Shown here: in pieces, positions 32,162-44,522 of the stretch
How positions within the stretch are numbered: position 1 is the first letter of the stretch
Layout: every line of letters starts with the position of its first letter
Assembly (NCBI RefSeq): GCF_902167145.1
Contig: NC_050096.1
Span: forward strand, 184,733,825 to 184,797,824
Length of the DNA stretch: 64,000 nucleotides
Direction: 5' to 3'
DNA from: Zea mays
Taxonomy: Eukaryota > Streptophyta > Magnoliopsida > Poales > Poaceae
Translations under genes and position numbers: made by a program
The notes under the pieces: generated by a model
Databases searched by the model: none
The model's input: the letters and a program-made list of their open reading frames with translations, nothing else
What the model was told of the DNA's origin: nothing

Positions 32162-35100
32162 ATGTCGGGAGGATCCGCCAAGAGGGAAATGGAAACGGAC
32201 ACAAGCCGCGGGAAGGCTCCATCAAAGGAGTCTGACGCCAAAGGAAGGGAGAAATCCCCTCCCCGCGTCAAGTCGCATCGGAGTGGCGACAAAAAGAAGA
32301 TGAAGAAGGTGGTCTACTACGAGACCGACTCTTTGTCGCCATCCACCTCCGGCTCCGACGCACCGTCCGTCACTTCTAAGCGCCATGAGCGCAAGAAGTT
32401 TAGTAAGATCCCCTTACGCTATCCCCGCATTTTCAAACGCACTCCTTTACTTTCTGTCCAATTAGGCAAACCACCGGTTTTTGACGGTGAAGATTATTGT
32501 ATGTGGAGTGATAAAATGAGGCATCATCTAACTTCACTCCATGCTAGCATTTGGGACATTGTTGAGTTTGGAGCGCAGGTACCATCCGTGGGGGATGAAG
32601 GCTACGACTCGGACGAGGTCGCCCAAATCCGGCACTTCAACTCCCAAGCCACTACTATACTTCTCGCCTCTCTATGTCGAGAGGAGTATAATAAAGTGCA
32701 AGGGTTGAAGAGCGCCAAGGAGATTTGGGACGTACTAAAGACCGCACACGAAGGGGATGAGGTGACCAAGATCACCAAGCGGGAGACGATCGAGGGGGAG
32801 CTCGGTCGATTCATCCTCAACCAAGGAGAGGAGCCACAAGCCATGTACAACCGGCTCAAGATCTTGGTTAACCAAGTGTGCAACCTCGGGAGCACCAAAT
32901 GGGATGACCATGAAATGATCAAGGTTATTCTAAGATCACTTGTTTTTCGTAATTCTACACAAGTTCAATTAATACGTGGTGATCCTAGATACAAGCTAAT
33001 GTCTCCCGAGGAAGTGATAGGAAAGTTTGTGAGCTTTGAGTTGATGATCAAAGGCTCCAAACAAATCGTCGAGCAAGGCGGCACCTCCACACCCGAGGTG
33101 CAACCCGTCACATTCAAAGCGACGGAGGAGAAGAAAGAAGAGTCTACATCAAGTAGGCTCCCCATCGACGCCTCCAAGCTCGACAACGAGGAGATGGCGC
33201 TCATCATCAAGAGCTTTCGCCAAATCCTCAAACAAAGGAGGGGGAAGGATTATAAACCCCGCTCCAAGAAAGTGTGCTACAAGTGTGGTAAGCCCGGTCA
33301 TTTTATCGCTAAATGTCCATTATCTAGTGATAGTGATAGGGGCGACGACAAGAAGAGAAAGAGGAAGGAAAAGAAGAGATATTACAAGAAGAAGGGCAGC
33401 GATGCCCACGTGTGTCGGGAATGGAACTCCAATGAGAGCTCCACCGACTCCTCCTCCGTCGAGGACGCCGCCAATATCGCTGTCAACAAGGGCCTCCTCT
33501 TCCCAAACGTCGGCCACAAGTGCCTCATGGCAAAGGACGGCAAAAAGAAGAAGGTAAAATCTAGAGCGTCCACTAAATATACAACATCTAGTGATGAGGG
33601 TAGCTCTAGTGAAGATGAGGATGATTTGCTTAGTCTTTTTGCCAACCTTAGCATGCAACAAAAAGAAAAACTAAATGAATTGATAGGTGCTATTCATGAG
33701 AAGGATGAACTCTTGGATAGCCAAGAGGAATTCCTTATTAAGGAAAACAAAACGTATGTTAAGGTAAAAAATGCTTATGCTCAGGAGTTAGAGAAAAATG
33801 AAAATTTAACTAGGGAGCTTAGCATTTGCCATAACACTGTCTCCAACCTTAGAATAGAGAATGCTAATTTGATTGCTAAGGTTGAGAAGTTAAATGTTTG
33901 CAATGATTCAATTGTCAATCTTAAAAATGATAATGCTAGTTTAATTGCTAAGATTGACAAATTAAATGAATCAATTTCTAGGCTTAGACTTGAGAATGAT
34001 AAACTAATTGCTAAGGCTAAGGATTTAAATGTTTGCAATATTTCTATTTCCTGTCTTAGAGATGAAAATGCCATGCTAATATCTAAGATAGATGAACTAA
34101 AATCTTGCAAAACCTCTACATCCACTGTTGATCATGTTTCTGTTTGCATGATATGTAGAGATATTAATGTTGATGCTATCCATGATCACATTGCTATGAT
34201 TAAACAACAAAATGATCATATAGCTAAACTAGATGCTAAAATTGCCGAGCATGAACTAGAAAATGAAAAAAAAAATAAATTTGCTCGTAGCATGCTCTAT
34301 AATGGGAGACGCCCGGGCATTAAGGATGGCATTGGCTTCCAACAGGGAGATAATGTCAAGCTTAATGCCCCCAAGAAATTGTCCAATTTTGTTAAGGGTA
34401 AGGCTCCCATGGCTCAGGATAATGAAGGCTATATTTTATATCCTGCTGGTTATCCCGAGCATAAAATTAGGATAATTCATGCAAAGAAGTCTCATTCTGT
34501 TTCTCACCATGCATTTATGTATAAGAATGAGGCATCTAGCTCTAGACATTCCACTCATGTTAAAATGCCTAAAAAGAAATCTCCTATTGCATCAAATGAG
34601 CCTAATGTTTCATTTAAAACTTTTGATGCTTCTTATGTGCTAACTAACAAATCAGGCAAAGTAGTTGCCAAATATGTTAGGGCCAAACACAAGGGCTCAA
34701 AGACTTGTGTTTGGGTACCCAAGGTGCTTGTTTCTAATGTGAAAGGACTGTTGGGGGCCTTCGGCTTCCGAAGGTCCTCAAAAACATGATTTAACAATGT
34801 TTCTAGAGTATAATGTGTGAACAGGTATCTTCGGACATGAGTTAAAACCACAACGTGAAGAAGCATAGAAGGGGTACGAAGGATGGCGCGGAGCCGAAAC
34901 TGTGTGTAGAAGAGCTTCGGCATGATAGCGGAAAGGGAAACCGGCTTAAAGATGAAAAGGCTATTCAGAGCTCGATGAATTATTATAGAGTTATTAGCAG
35001 AAGTAAAGGGCATAAGTGTAATTTTACATGGGTTGCGTCCCGCGCCTATAAATAGATGAACAGTAACCCTGTACTGTTCACGCTGACTTGGCATTTGCTT

Positions 35101-35460
35101 TTGCGTCACGCTTGTACTTTTACCTTCTTTCAAGTCAAAGGTACATTTGTAACCTGGTATCATTTCTATTTTTCCATAGCAATAAAATAGAAATGAGTTG
35201 ATAATAATACATAACTGTTTATGTTATTTTTTATATTCCATGTAATTCATTCTTCATTATGATATGTAATGTTTATGAAGGTATGTTCTTCATAACCTTC
35301 ATCCGAAAAGCATTATATCCCAAGTGAAATAATGCTTCGAAGGACGAAAGACTTTAACGTTTAACATTTTTTGTGTTGCCTTGTTCTTAACTCTTAGCAT
35401 TTGAGAACAAGTCCCCAACAAGGACCCAAGACTGTTTGGATACCTAAGTTTAAGGCCTAA
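32162..35460 (+). pseudogene. gag of Opie-like A, split by a solo LTR
   Basis: ATG 32162 (ATGTCGGGAGG). A basic Ser-rich N-terminus is followed by a copia gag (UBN2-type) domain (KPPVFDGEDYCMWSDKM, EIWDVLKTAHEGDE) and the zinc knuckle CYKCGKPGHFIAKC near 33279. Long coiled-coil repeats follow (33650-34260; NLRIENANLIAKVEKLN type). The end carries KTCVWVPKVL. The frame is open from 32162 into the solo LTR at 34749 and would stop at 34789. After the LTR the original frame resumes at 35421 and ends at TAA 35458-35460. Apart from the insertion I see no stop, which is notable given the damage to pol. Confidence 0.88.
34749..35420 (+). mobile_element. Solo LTR of the Zeon-like family inside Opie-like A gag
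   Basis: 672 bp from TGTTGGGGGCCTTCGGCTTC to CCCCAACA, with perfect 5-bp duplications AGGAC (34744-34748 and 35421-35425). It matches the complement of 20226-20900 over its length (ATGATTTAACAATGTTTCT, GAACAGGTA). TATA box CCTATAAATAGATG near 35046. No internal element sequence is left, so the element was removed by LTR-LTR recombination, leaving one LTR. Confidence 0.95.
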
Positions 35461-35473
35461 ATTTGTTTTGTAG

Positions 35474-38460
35474 GTTTATGCATCCGGGGGCTCAAGTTGG
35501 ATAATTGATAGCGGGTGCACAAACCACATGACAGGGGAGAAAAAGATGTTCTCCTCCTACGAGAAAAACGATGATCCCCAAAGAGCTATCACATTCGGGG
35601 ATGGAAATCAAGGTTTGGTCAAAGGACTTGGTAAAATTGCTATATCACCTGACCATTCTATTTCCAATGTTTTTCTTGTAGACTCTTTAGATTACAATTT
35701 GCTTTCTGTATCTCAATTATGCAAAATGGGTTACAACTGTCTTTTTTACAGATTTAGGTGTTACTGTCTTTAGAAGAAGTGATGATTTAGTAGCATTTAA
35801 GGGAGTGTTAGAGGGTCAGCTATACTTAGTTGATTTCAATAGAGCTGAACTCGACACTTGTTTAATTGCTAAGGCTAATATGGGGTGGCACTGGCATCGC
35901 CGACTAGCCCATGTTGGGATGAAGAATCTTCACAAGCTTCTAAAGGGATAGCACATTTTAGGACTAACAAATGTTCATTTTGAGAAAGACAGGGTTTGTA
36001 GCACATGCCAAGCAGGAAAGCAAGTTGGTGCCCATCATCCACACAAGAACATCATGACGACCGACAGGCCGCTTGAGCTACTCCACATGGATCTATTCGG
36101 CCCGATCGCTTACATAAGCATCGGTGGGAGTAAGTATTGTCTTGTAATTGTGGATGATTATTCTCGCTTCACTTGGGTATTCTTTTTGCAGGAAAAATCT
36201 CAAACCCAAGAGATTTTAAAGGGATTCTTGAGACGGGCTCAAAATGAGTTCGGATTAAGGATCAAGAAAATAAGAAGCGACAACGGGACGGAGTTCAAGA
36301 ATTCTCAAATAGAAGGCTTTCTTGAGGATGAGGGCATCAAGCATGAGTTCTCTTCTCCCTACACACCTCAACAAAATGGTGTAGTGGAGAGGAAGAATAT
36401 AACTCTATTGGACATGGCAAGGACCATGCTTGATGAGTACAAGACTCCGGACCGGTTTTGGGCTGAGGCGATTAACACCGCTTGCTACTCTATCAACCGA
36501 CTCTACCTTCACCGAATCCTCAAGAAGACATCATATGAACTTCTAACCGGTAAAAGCCCAATGTTTCATATTTTAGAGTCTTTGGTAGCAAATGTTTTAT
36601 TCTTGTCAAAAGAGGTAGAAAATCTAAATTTGCTCCTAAGGCTGTAGAAGGCTTTTTACTTGGTTATGACTCAAACAGAAGGGCATATAGAGTCTTCAAC
36701 AAATCCACTGGATTAGTTGAGGTTTCTTGTGACATTGTGTTTGATGAGACTAACAGCTCCCAAGTGGAGCGAGTTGATCTTGATGAGCTAGATGATGAAG
36801 AGGCTTCGTGCGTCGCACTAAGGAACATGTCCATTGAAGACATGTGTCCTAAGGAACCCGAAGAGCCTCCACAAGCACAAGATCAACCATCATCTTCAAA
36901 TCAAGCATCTCCACCAACTCAAGATGAGGAACAGACTCAAGATAATGAAGAAGAAGATCAAAAAATGAGCCACCTCAAGAGGAGGACAATGATCAAGGGG
37001 GAGATGACAATAATCAAGACAAGGAAGATGATCAAGAAGTACAGGATCAAAGACCGCCACACCCAAGTGTCCATCAAGCGATTCAAAGAGATCACCCCGG
37101 GAACTCCATCCTTGGCGATATTCATAAGGGGGTAACAACTAGATCTTGAGTCGCTCATTTTTGTGAACATTACTCTTTTGTGTCTTCTATTGAGCCATAT
37201 AGGGTGGAAGATGCATTAAGAGATTCAGATTGGGTGTTGGCTGCAAGAGGAGCTCAATAACTTCACGAGGAATGAGGTATGACATTTGGTTTCATGTCCT
37301 AATCAAAATGTTGTAGGTACCAAATGGGTATTCCGCAACAAGCAAGATGAGCATGGTGTGGTGACAAGGAACAAAGCCCGACTTGTGGCCAAGGGATATT
37401 CACAAGTCGAAGGTTTGGATTTGGGTGAAACCTATGCACCCGTAGCTAGGCTTGAGTCAATTCGTATATTACTTGCCTATGCTACTCACCATGGCTTTAA
37501 GCTTTACCAAATGGACGTGAAAAGTTCCTTCCTCAATGGACCAATCAAGGAAGAGGTCTATGTTGAGCAACCTCCCGGCTTTGAAAATAGTGAGTACCCT
37601 AACTATGTGTATAAACTCTCTAAGGCGCTTTATGGGCTCAAGCAAGACCCAAGAGCATGGTATGAATGCCTAAGAGATTTCCTTATCACTAATGGCTTCA
37701 AAGTCGGAAAAGCCGATCCTACACTCTTTACTAAGACCATTGCAAATGATTTGTTTGTATGCTAAATTTATGTTGATGATATCATATTTGGGTCTCCTAA
37801 CAAATCTACATGTGAAGAGTTTAGTAGGATTATGATTCAAAAATTCGAGATGTCTATGATGGGGGAGTTGAAGTATTTTCTAGGATTTCAAGTCAAGCAA
37901 CTCCAAGAGGGCACCTTCATCAGCCAAACAAAGTACATCATGAGATATTTAGTTTATACACCTAAGTTTGGTCTTTGGTACCCCAAGGGATCCACCTTTG
38001 ATTTAATAGGTTATTCAGATACTGATTGGGCAGGGTGTAAAATTGATAGGAAGAACACATCAGGGACTTGTCAGTTTCTGGGGAGATCCCTGGTGTATTG
38101 GGCTTCAAAGAAACAAAACTTAGTAGTTCTTTCTACCGCCAAAGCTGAGTATATTGCCGCAGGCCATTGCAGCGCGCAATTGCTTTGGATGAGGCAAACC
38201 CTTAGGGACTATGCCTACAAATTGAGCAAAGTCCCTCTCCTATGTGACAATGAGAGTGCAATCCGCATGGCGGATAATCCCGTTGAACACAGCCGCACTA
38301 AGCACATAGCCATTCGGTATCACTTTTTGAGGGATCACCAATAAAGGGGGGATATCGAGATTGCCTATGTTAGCACAAAAGAACAATTAGCCGTATCTTT
38401 ACCAAGCCATTAGATGAGAAAACCTTTACCAAACTTAGGAATAAGCTAAACATTCTTGAT
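35474..38460 (+). pseudogene. pol of Opie-like A: protease, integrase, RT, RNase H, broken
   Basis: Copia-order polyprotein starting after TAG 35471-35473. Protease region [13 protein letters not shown] (about 35498-35535). Integrase with [21 protein letters not shown] and [16 protein letters not shown] with [13 protein letters not shown] and [11 protein letters not shown]. RNase H with LSTAKAEYIAA. Damage: an extra T near 35745, TAG at 35949, a 1-base loss near 36555, further shifts near 36600-37250, TAA at 37763, an in-frame 243-bp deletion at about 37936 that removes the RT-to-RNase H junction (compare 51969-52215 in Opie B), and TAA at 38342. The catalytic motifs survive but the protein cannot be made. 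Confidence 0.88.
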
Positions 38461-39310
38461 TCTAGGAACTTTGATTGAAACTTTGCACACATAGTTTATT
38501 TATATACCTTTGATCATATCTCTTTTATGTCTATGACTAATGTGTTTTTAAGTTTATTCCTATGGTAAGTCATAGATTGAAAGGGAAATGGAGTCTTCGG
38601 CGAAGACAAGACTTCCACTCCACTCTATCGATATTATTTACCCTTCGCCGTTACTCCAAACCACTCTCCACTATTGGTATAATCTTCACTCATATTCATT
38701 TGTACCATTGGGGAGAAAGTAAGAGGGCTCATATTTCACTCACAAAGTATCCGTTTTTGGCAATTCATGCCAAAGGGGGGAGAAAGTATTAGCCCAAAGC
38801 AAAAGGACCGCACCACCACCAATTTCAAAAAGTTTTAAAAAACAGTCTTTCAATTGGTATTAAAGAAGTTTTTCAATTGATATCTTATTTTTGATATAAT
38901 TTCAAATTGGTATGACCTCTTTCAAAATTGATATCTAAAACTCTCTTGAACACTAAGAGGAGAATTTCATTGAGGGGGAGTTTTGTTTAAGTCAAAGGGA
39001 AAGCATTTGAAACAGGGGGAGAAAATTTCAAATCTTGAAAATGCTTCTCGAAATCTTATTCATATACCTTTGACTATTTGCAAAAAGACTTTGAAAAGAT
39101 TTTCCAAAAGAATTTGCAAAAACAAAACAAGTGGTGCAAGTGTGGTCCAAAATGTTAAAAGAAAGAAAGCTATCCATGCATATCTAGTGAAAATATAAAT
39201 TGGTTTAATTTCAAGCAACCTTTGCACTTGCCTTATGCAAACTAGTTCAATTCTGCACTTATGTATTTGCTTTGGTTTGTGTTGGCATCAATCACCAAAA
39301 AGGGGGAGAT
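38461..39310 (+). other. 3' untranslated region of Opie-like A
   Basis: Follows the RNase H end and matches 52758-53640 of Opie B in parts (GGAGTCTTCGGCGAAGACAA, ATTCATGCCAAAGGGGGGAG, CATCAATCACCAAAAAGGGG). Several GGGGGAG purine runs occur; the last, AAAAAGGGGGAGAT, abuts the 3' LTR and is the polypurine tract. No gene. Confidence 0.75.
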
Positions 39311-40514
39311 TGAAAGGGAAATAGGGTCAAATCTTTTCCTAAATGATTTTGGTGGTTGAAATGCCCAACACAAATAATTGGACTAACTAGTTTGCTCTAG
39401 ATTATATGTTCTACAGGTGCTAAAGGTTCAACACAAACCAATAGAAAAGTCCAAGTTAGGGTTCAAAACAAAGGAGCAAAAGAAACTGAAGAGAACCCTG
39501 GTCTGGCGCACCGGACTGTCCGGTGCACCAAGGACCGTACAGGCTGAACTCCTCACCTTCGGGTTTCTGAGGCCGCTCTACGCTGTAATTCACCGGACTG
39601 TCCGATGTGGCACCGGACTATCCAGTGTGCCAAGCGGAGCAACAGTCTCCAGCGCAACGGTCGACTCCAACGTTCGGCTGACAATGTGAACAGTGCGCGG
39701 ACAGTTCGCGCAGAGTCAGAGTAGCGCCAGAAGGCGCACCAGACATTGAACAGTGCCTGTCTGGTGCGGCACTGGACTGTCCGGTGCACCAAGAAGTCAG
39801 AGCTCCAACGGTCGAAACCGTCAGAACCCTAACGGTTGGGTGACGTGGCTGGCCCACCGGATAGTGTTCGGTGGCGCACCGGACTATCCGGTGCGCCCAT
39901 CGACAGCTGCCCTCCCCAACGGCTGTTTTGGTGGTTGGGGCTATGAATACCCCCCAACCACCACTATTCAAGGCATCCAAGTTTTTCAGACATCTCATTC
40001 AATACAAGAGCTAGTGCAATCAATACAAGACACAATTCAATAGAATCAAAGCCTCTCCAAGTCCCAAATCCACTCCAAACAAATAGTGACTAGAGAGAGA
40101 GTTTTGCTCGTGTTCTTTGAGCTCTTGTTCTTGGATCGCTTTCTTCTTCCCCATTCTTGTTCTTCAAGCAACTTGTAATCAAAGCAAGAGACACCAATTG
40201 TGTGGTGGTCCTTGTGGGGTCTAAGTGACCCATTTGATTGAGGAGAAAGCTCACTCGGTCTAGGTGACCGTTTGAGAGAGGGAAAGGGTTGAAAGAGACC
40301 TGGTCTTTGTGACCACCTCAACGGGGACTAGGTTCTTTGGAACCGAACCTCGATAAAACAAATCACCGTGTCATCCACTCTATTTCTTTGGTTGATTTGT
40401 TTTCCCATCTCTTTCGGACTCGGTTTTATTTCTAACGCTAACCCCGACTTGTAGTTGTGGTTTAAGTTTATAAATTTCAGATTTGCCTATTCACCCCTCT
40501 CTAGGCGATTTTCA
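39311..40514 (+). repeat. 3' LTR of Opie-like element A
   Basis: 1,204 bp, partner of 30938-32113. Most differences and all larger indels lie in the CCGG-palindrome region (39500-39900). The last 500 bp are nearly the same in both copies. The TATA box is changed to TATGAATA. Confidence 0.92.
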
Positions 40515-41444
40515 AATCCTATAGTTATTTTTTTAATATATTGAATAACAAGGGGCGAAAGATCTCCACCATTGCTCCCACCAACCACAGTTGAACCTAC
40601 TTATAAGATCAATGTCCAAAAAAAATCCTATTGAGCACCTAACAAAATTATGAAAGAATAACGGCAGGACAACACAGTTGTGACACTAATTTTCTCATCT
40701 CCTTCCACGTTTTGGAAGGAGAGAAGGTGATGCATGTCAATATCTTTTGTCCTTTTCATACCGCTTGCTATAGTAATGAGCTTTACATTTAATTGTTTAT
40801 ATTTAAGGAAAGAGATGCCTTATAACATACAATGATTCGAAACAAAAAAAAAGGTATACGATATAGACAAAAATATAAACTTTAAATGTGAAGGAACGCA
40901 TGTAGAACAATCAATCACAAACAAAAGCTCTTCAACCATGGAATTATACCTTCGGATTGCTCTGAGATGACACGAGAGTGACAACAAGTACTAATTCCAC
41001 AATTGGACAATTGTCCTGGCGATTACAATGTCCATTTATTCATAGGATCAAGCTCATGTATAACTTTGTTTGAAATTACATCTTTACCTATCTTTTTACA
41101 TAATAACGTTTCACGTTCGAGGGTGTACATTTATGATATTTTACCACAAAGCCATGCCACACACGCCTTCTCTCCCCTGAAGTTGCTTATGATCATCATT
41201 TCGCACAAAGGTTTTCATCGTTGTTGCTGAAACTTTGCTTCCAACACCTTCAGGTCTACGCGCTTCCAATTCTCCTATGAGTAGCCAAAGCAGTCTAATG
41301 AGGGTTCCACGACTAGAGGTTGAATTCCTTCGGGTCACTTTAATCTCCTTGATTTCAAACACTATCTAAACACTAGTTTATTATTTTAGGCTTCACCCGC
41401 AGACCATCTCACCAACAATAGCCCATCATAGGATTAGTTTGTTA
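40515..41444. other. Unassigned AT-rich spacer
   Basis: Between Opie-like A and the 105-bp array. No convincing coding region; short frames (about 75 codons at 41003-41230 and 41141-41362) have no recognisable domain. No repeat ends seen. Confidence 0.5.
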
Positions 41445-43895
41445 TTTTAGATTTCGATGAGGCTATTTTTGGCCTCTCGTGACCTACAACAGACGTCTTC
41501 ATGACCAAGCAACATTTTTTATGTCTCCGGTCCGCCTCCTATGTTTTGGTCCCTTAAGCCAAAAAGACTATTTTTGGTCTATCGTGACCTATAACACATG
41601 TTTTTATTGTCGAACAACGAATTCATGTCTCCCGTCCACCACCCATGTTTTGGACCCTGAGACTGGTAAGTCTATTTTTGGCTTCTAGTGAGCTACAACA
41701 CATGTTTTCATGGTTGAACAACCATTTTCATGTCTCCGTTCCGCCACCCATATTTTGGTCCTCGAAGCATGATAAAGCGGTGTTTTGCCTCTCGCGAGCT
41801 ACTTCACACGTTTCTATGGCCAAACAATAATTTTCATATTGCCGGTCCACCACCCACATTTTTGTCCCTGGGGGTCGATAAGGCTATTTTTGGCCTTCTG
41901 TGAGCTATATCACACATTTTCATGGACAAACAACCATGAACATTGTTGGGGGAGGGCCTTCGTCGCCGAAGGGCTCCGAGATATCAACTTTGTCAAGAAA
42001 AGCAAGTTTCAGGTAAAAACGTTCATCTTCGTCATCGAACCAAAGTTGATAAATGGATGAAGTCAAGAAGAGCTGAAGCCGAAGGAGGAAGCTTCGGGTG
42101 ATACGTGGCGACCTACGAAGCAGAGAAGAAGGCAGAGACTGTGGAAGGCTTGATCAACAAGATATATGGATGGAAAAGTACAATACTACCCTCATAATAT
42201 TTGTAGTTCATATGTATAAGGTTTGATGACATGTTTGTAATTTCAGACGAAGTTGTACATCGTGGCTATAAATAGAAGAACGGTGCCATGCATAAGCATG
42301 CATTTTGATCAGAGCGATCCGAGTTGCTCCGACTACAAAGTTGTATACTTCCTTTGCTTTCACTTGTTTGAGTGTACAACCAAAGGTATACTTGTAATCA
42401 TTTGATATATTGTAAAGAACGAAATAATGTGCTTACACATTCAGATGAGTAATTCGTTCTACCTATCAGAAGTTACATGCTTCTTTTATTAATGTGTTTC
42501 TACACTACCTATCATCTCTCTTTAATTAACCTTCAAAGAAGAGTTAATTGAAGAGAGAAGCTTCTGATTTAACAACTTGTGTTGCCTTATTTTTTATATC
42601 CTTCAGAAATCAAAAGCGAGTGGCTAACAATCATGTCTCCCGCCTGGCATCTATGTTTTGGTCCCTACAGGCCGATAAGTATTTTTGGCCACCCATGAGC
42701 TTTAGTCCACGTTTTCATGGCTGAACAACCATTTTCATGTGTCCACTCTGTGACCTATGTTTTGCTCCCCTAGGGACGGTATGTCATTTTTGGCCACCCG
42801 TGAGCTATAGCTCAAGGTTTTATGGTTGAATAGTCATTTTCATATGTTTGTCTGCCACCCACGTTTTCATACCCTAAGGCCGGTGAGGCTATTTTTGTCC
42901 TCCTGTGACCTATAGCACACATTTTCATGACCGAACAATGTTCTTTATGTCTCCGGTTTGCCTCCTACGTTTTGGTCCCTTAGGCCAGCAAGGCATTTTT
43001 GCATCTCGTGACATCACATGTTTTCATCATTGAATAATGATGTCAAGTCTTCTGTTCGCCACCCATGTTTTGTTCCCTGAGATTGGTAAGGTTGTTTTTG
43101 GCCTCTGGTGAGCTATAGCACATATTTTCATGGTCGAGCAACCATTTTTATGTCCCTATTCCACCACACACATTTTGTTCTCTGAAGCACGGTAAAGCAG
43201 TTTTTGGCCTCCCATAAGCTATATATGTCACACGTTTCCATGGTCAAACAACCATTTTTATGTCTTCGGTTCACTACCTATGTTTTTGACTCTATTGGCC
43301 GGTAAGGCTGTTTTGGCTTGATGTGAGCTGTATAGCACACATTTTATGGTCGAACAACCATTTTCATGTCTCTAGTCCAGCGCCTATGTTTTTGGTCTCT
43401 AAAGGATGGTAAGGCTTTTGTTGGCCACCAATGAGCTATAGCACATGTTTTTATGTCATTTTCATGTCTTCGATCTACAACCTATATAAGTTTGAGTCCC
43501 TGTAGGTCGGTAAGGCATTTTTGGTCATCCATGAGCTATAGCACATGTTTTTTATCATCGAACCATGATTTCGTGCTCCCGTCTGCCACCCATGTTTTGG
43601 TCCCTGAGAATGGTAAGACTATTTTTGTACTCCGGTGAGCTATAACACATGTTTTCATAGTCGAACAATCATTTTTGTCTCCGTTCTGCCACCCACATTT
43701 TGTACCCTGGAGCTCGGTGAAGCAGTTTTTGCCTCCCATTAGCTACAACACACGTTTCTATGAACAAATTGCCAATTTTGGGTATTTGGTCCACCGCCCA
43801 CTTCTTAGTCCTCAGAGGCTGGTAAGGTTGTTTTTGGCCTCCCTTGAGCTATAACACACATTTTCATGGACGAACAACCATTTTCATGTCTTCTG
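41445..43895 (+). repeat. Tandem array of about 105-bp units, 17-19 copies
   Basis: Each unit has three landmarks: ATGTCTCCGGTCC..CCACCCATGTTTTGGTCCC, GGCTATTTTTGGCCTC.CGTGAGCTAT and TTTTCATGGTCGAACAACCA. The ATGTCT landmark recurs at 41521, 41625, 41730, about 41836, then 42633, 42737, 42842, 42947, 43045, 43150, 43260, 43366, 43464, 43570, 43675 and 43886, i.e. every 104-110 bp. Units differ from each other by perhaps 15-25%. A solo LTR (41944-42629) splits the array. The period does not fit the maize 156-bp centromere, 180-bp knob or 350-bp TR-1 repeats. No gene. Confidence 0.88.
41944..42629 (+). mobile_element. Gypsy-type solo LTR inside the 105-bp array
   Basis: 686 bp from TGTTGGGGGAGGGCCTTCG to GTGGCTAACA. 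Flanks are AACAT (41939-41943) and ATCAT (42630-42634), a 5-bp duplication with one mismatch; the array unit continues across it (AACAACCATnnnnATGTCT). TATA box TATAAATA at 42267-42274. The start resembles the Zeon-like LTR but the body differs, so it is a related but separate family. Confidence 0.82.
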
Positions 43896-44522
43896 TCTTT
43901 CTCGGGCAGGAGTAGTCACGACTCGCCAGAAGCTAGCTCTGGGCGGGAGAAGCAGTCACGACTCGCCCGATACTGACCTCGGGTGGGAGCGCAGAAATGC
44001 TCCATAGGCCGCTTGATGGGCCTCCCGATGACTTGCCTAGCAAGACATGCCCTTGAGCCGCAACCAAGCTGGATGAGCTCTACCGATGAGGCAAAGACCA
44101 GACGACCGAGTCTTGCGCTAATGCCTCGGGTAGGGAGGTTGAGCACTCGACCCAGGGAGGCAAAGACCAGATGACCGAGTCATGTGCTGATACCTCGAGT
44201 AGGGAGGTTGTGCATACCAGAAGTGCTAGATACCCGGAGATGACTCGGATGAAGGGCAATTGAACTCTGGATAAGCAGGAATGCATGCCACACTACAAGG
44301 AGGATTCAGGTAGAGTTATAGTCATCACGACTTGTAAAAGGACAATCTTCTGGTCGTCTTTACAAGGCTGAGGGGGTGCCCCTACGATCTCATATTGGCT
44401 CACATCACATCTCAGCTCGTCATAACTTCATAGTTCATTAGCCCTCCCACAGAAATCACACCACCACTAGATTGACAGGAGGACTCACTCTCCACCGCCA
44501 TAGCTCATCTGCAACCCGTGTA
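43896..44522. other. Remnant repeat-like sequence left of the copia solo LTR
   Basis: GC-rich and partly repetitive: AGGCAAAGACCAGA(C/T)GACCGAGTC occurs at about 44090 and 44159, each followed by CCTCG(G/A)GTAGGGAGGTTG. It is continuous with 55518 onward across the solo LTR. It looks like an old retroelement fragment; family not recognised. Confidence 0.45.

Larger units (their letters stand above)
30938..40514 (+). mobile_element. Opie-like copia retrotransposon A, old and broken
   Basis: LTRs 30938-32113 and 39311-40514, both TGAAAGGGAAATAG to TTTCA. Flanks are a perfect 5-bp duplication AATCC (30933-30937 and 40515-40519). It has an initiator-Met-type primer site, gag, pol in copia order (integrase before RT) and a 3' region. 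A Zeon-family solo LTR interrupts it at 34749-35420. Its LTRs differ at dozens of sites (roughly 3% by eye) plus indels, so it is much older than Opie B. Confidence 0.93.

Noticed and set aside
41445..43895. Short frames in the 105-bp array as small genes, or the array as a CRISPR
   Set aside because: The units are contiguous without spacers of unique sequence, the DNA is plant nuclear, and the frames are not kept from unit to unit.
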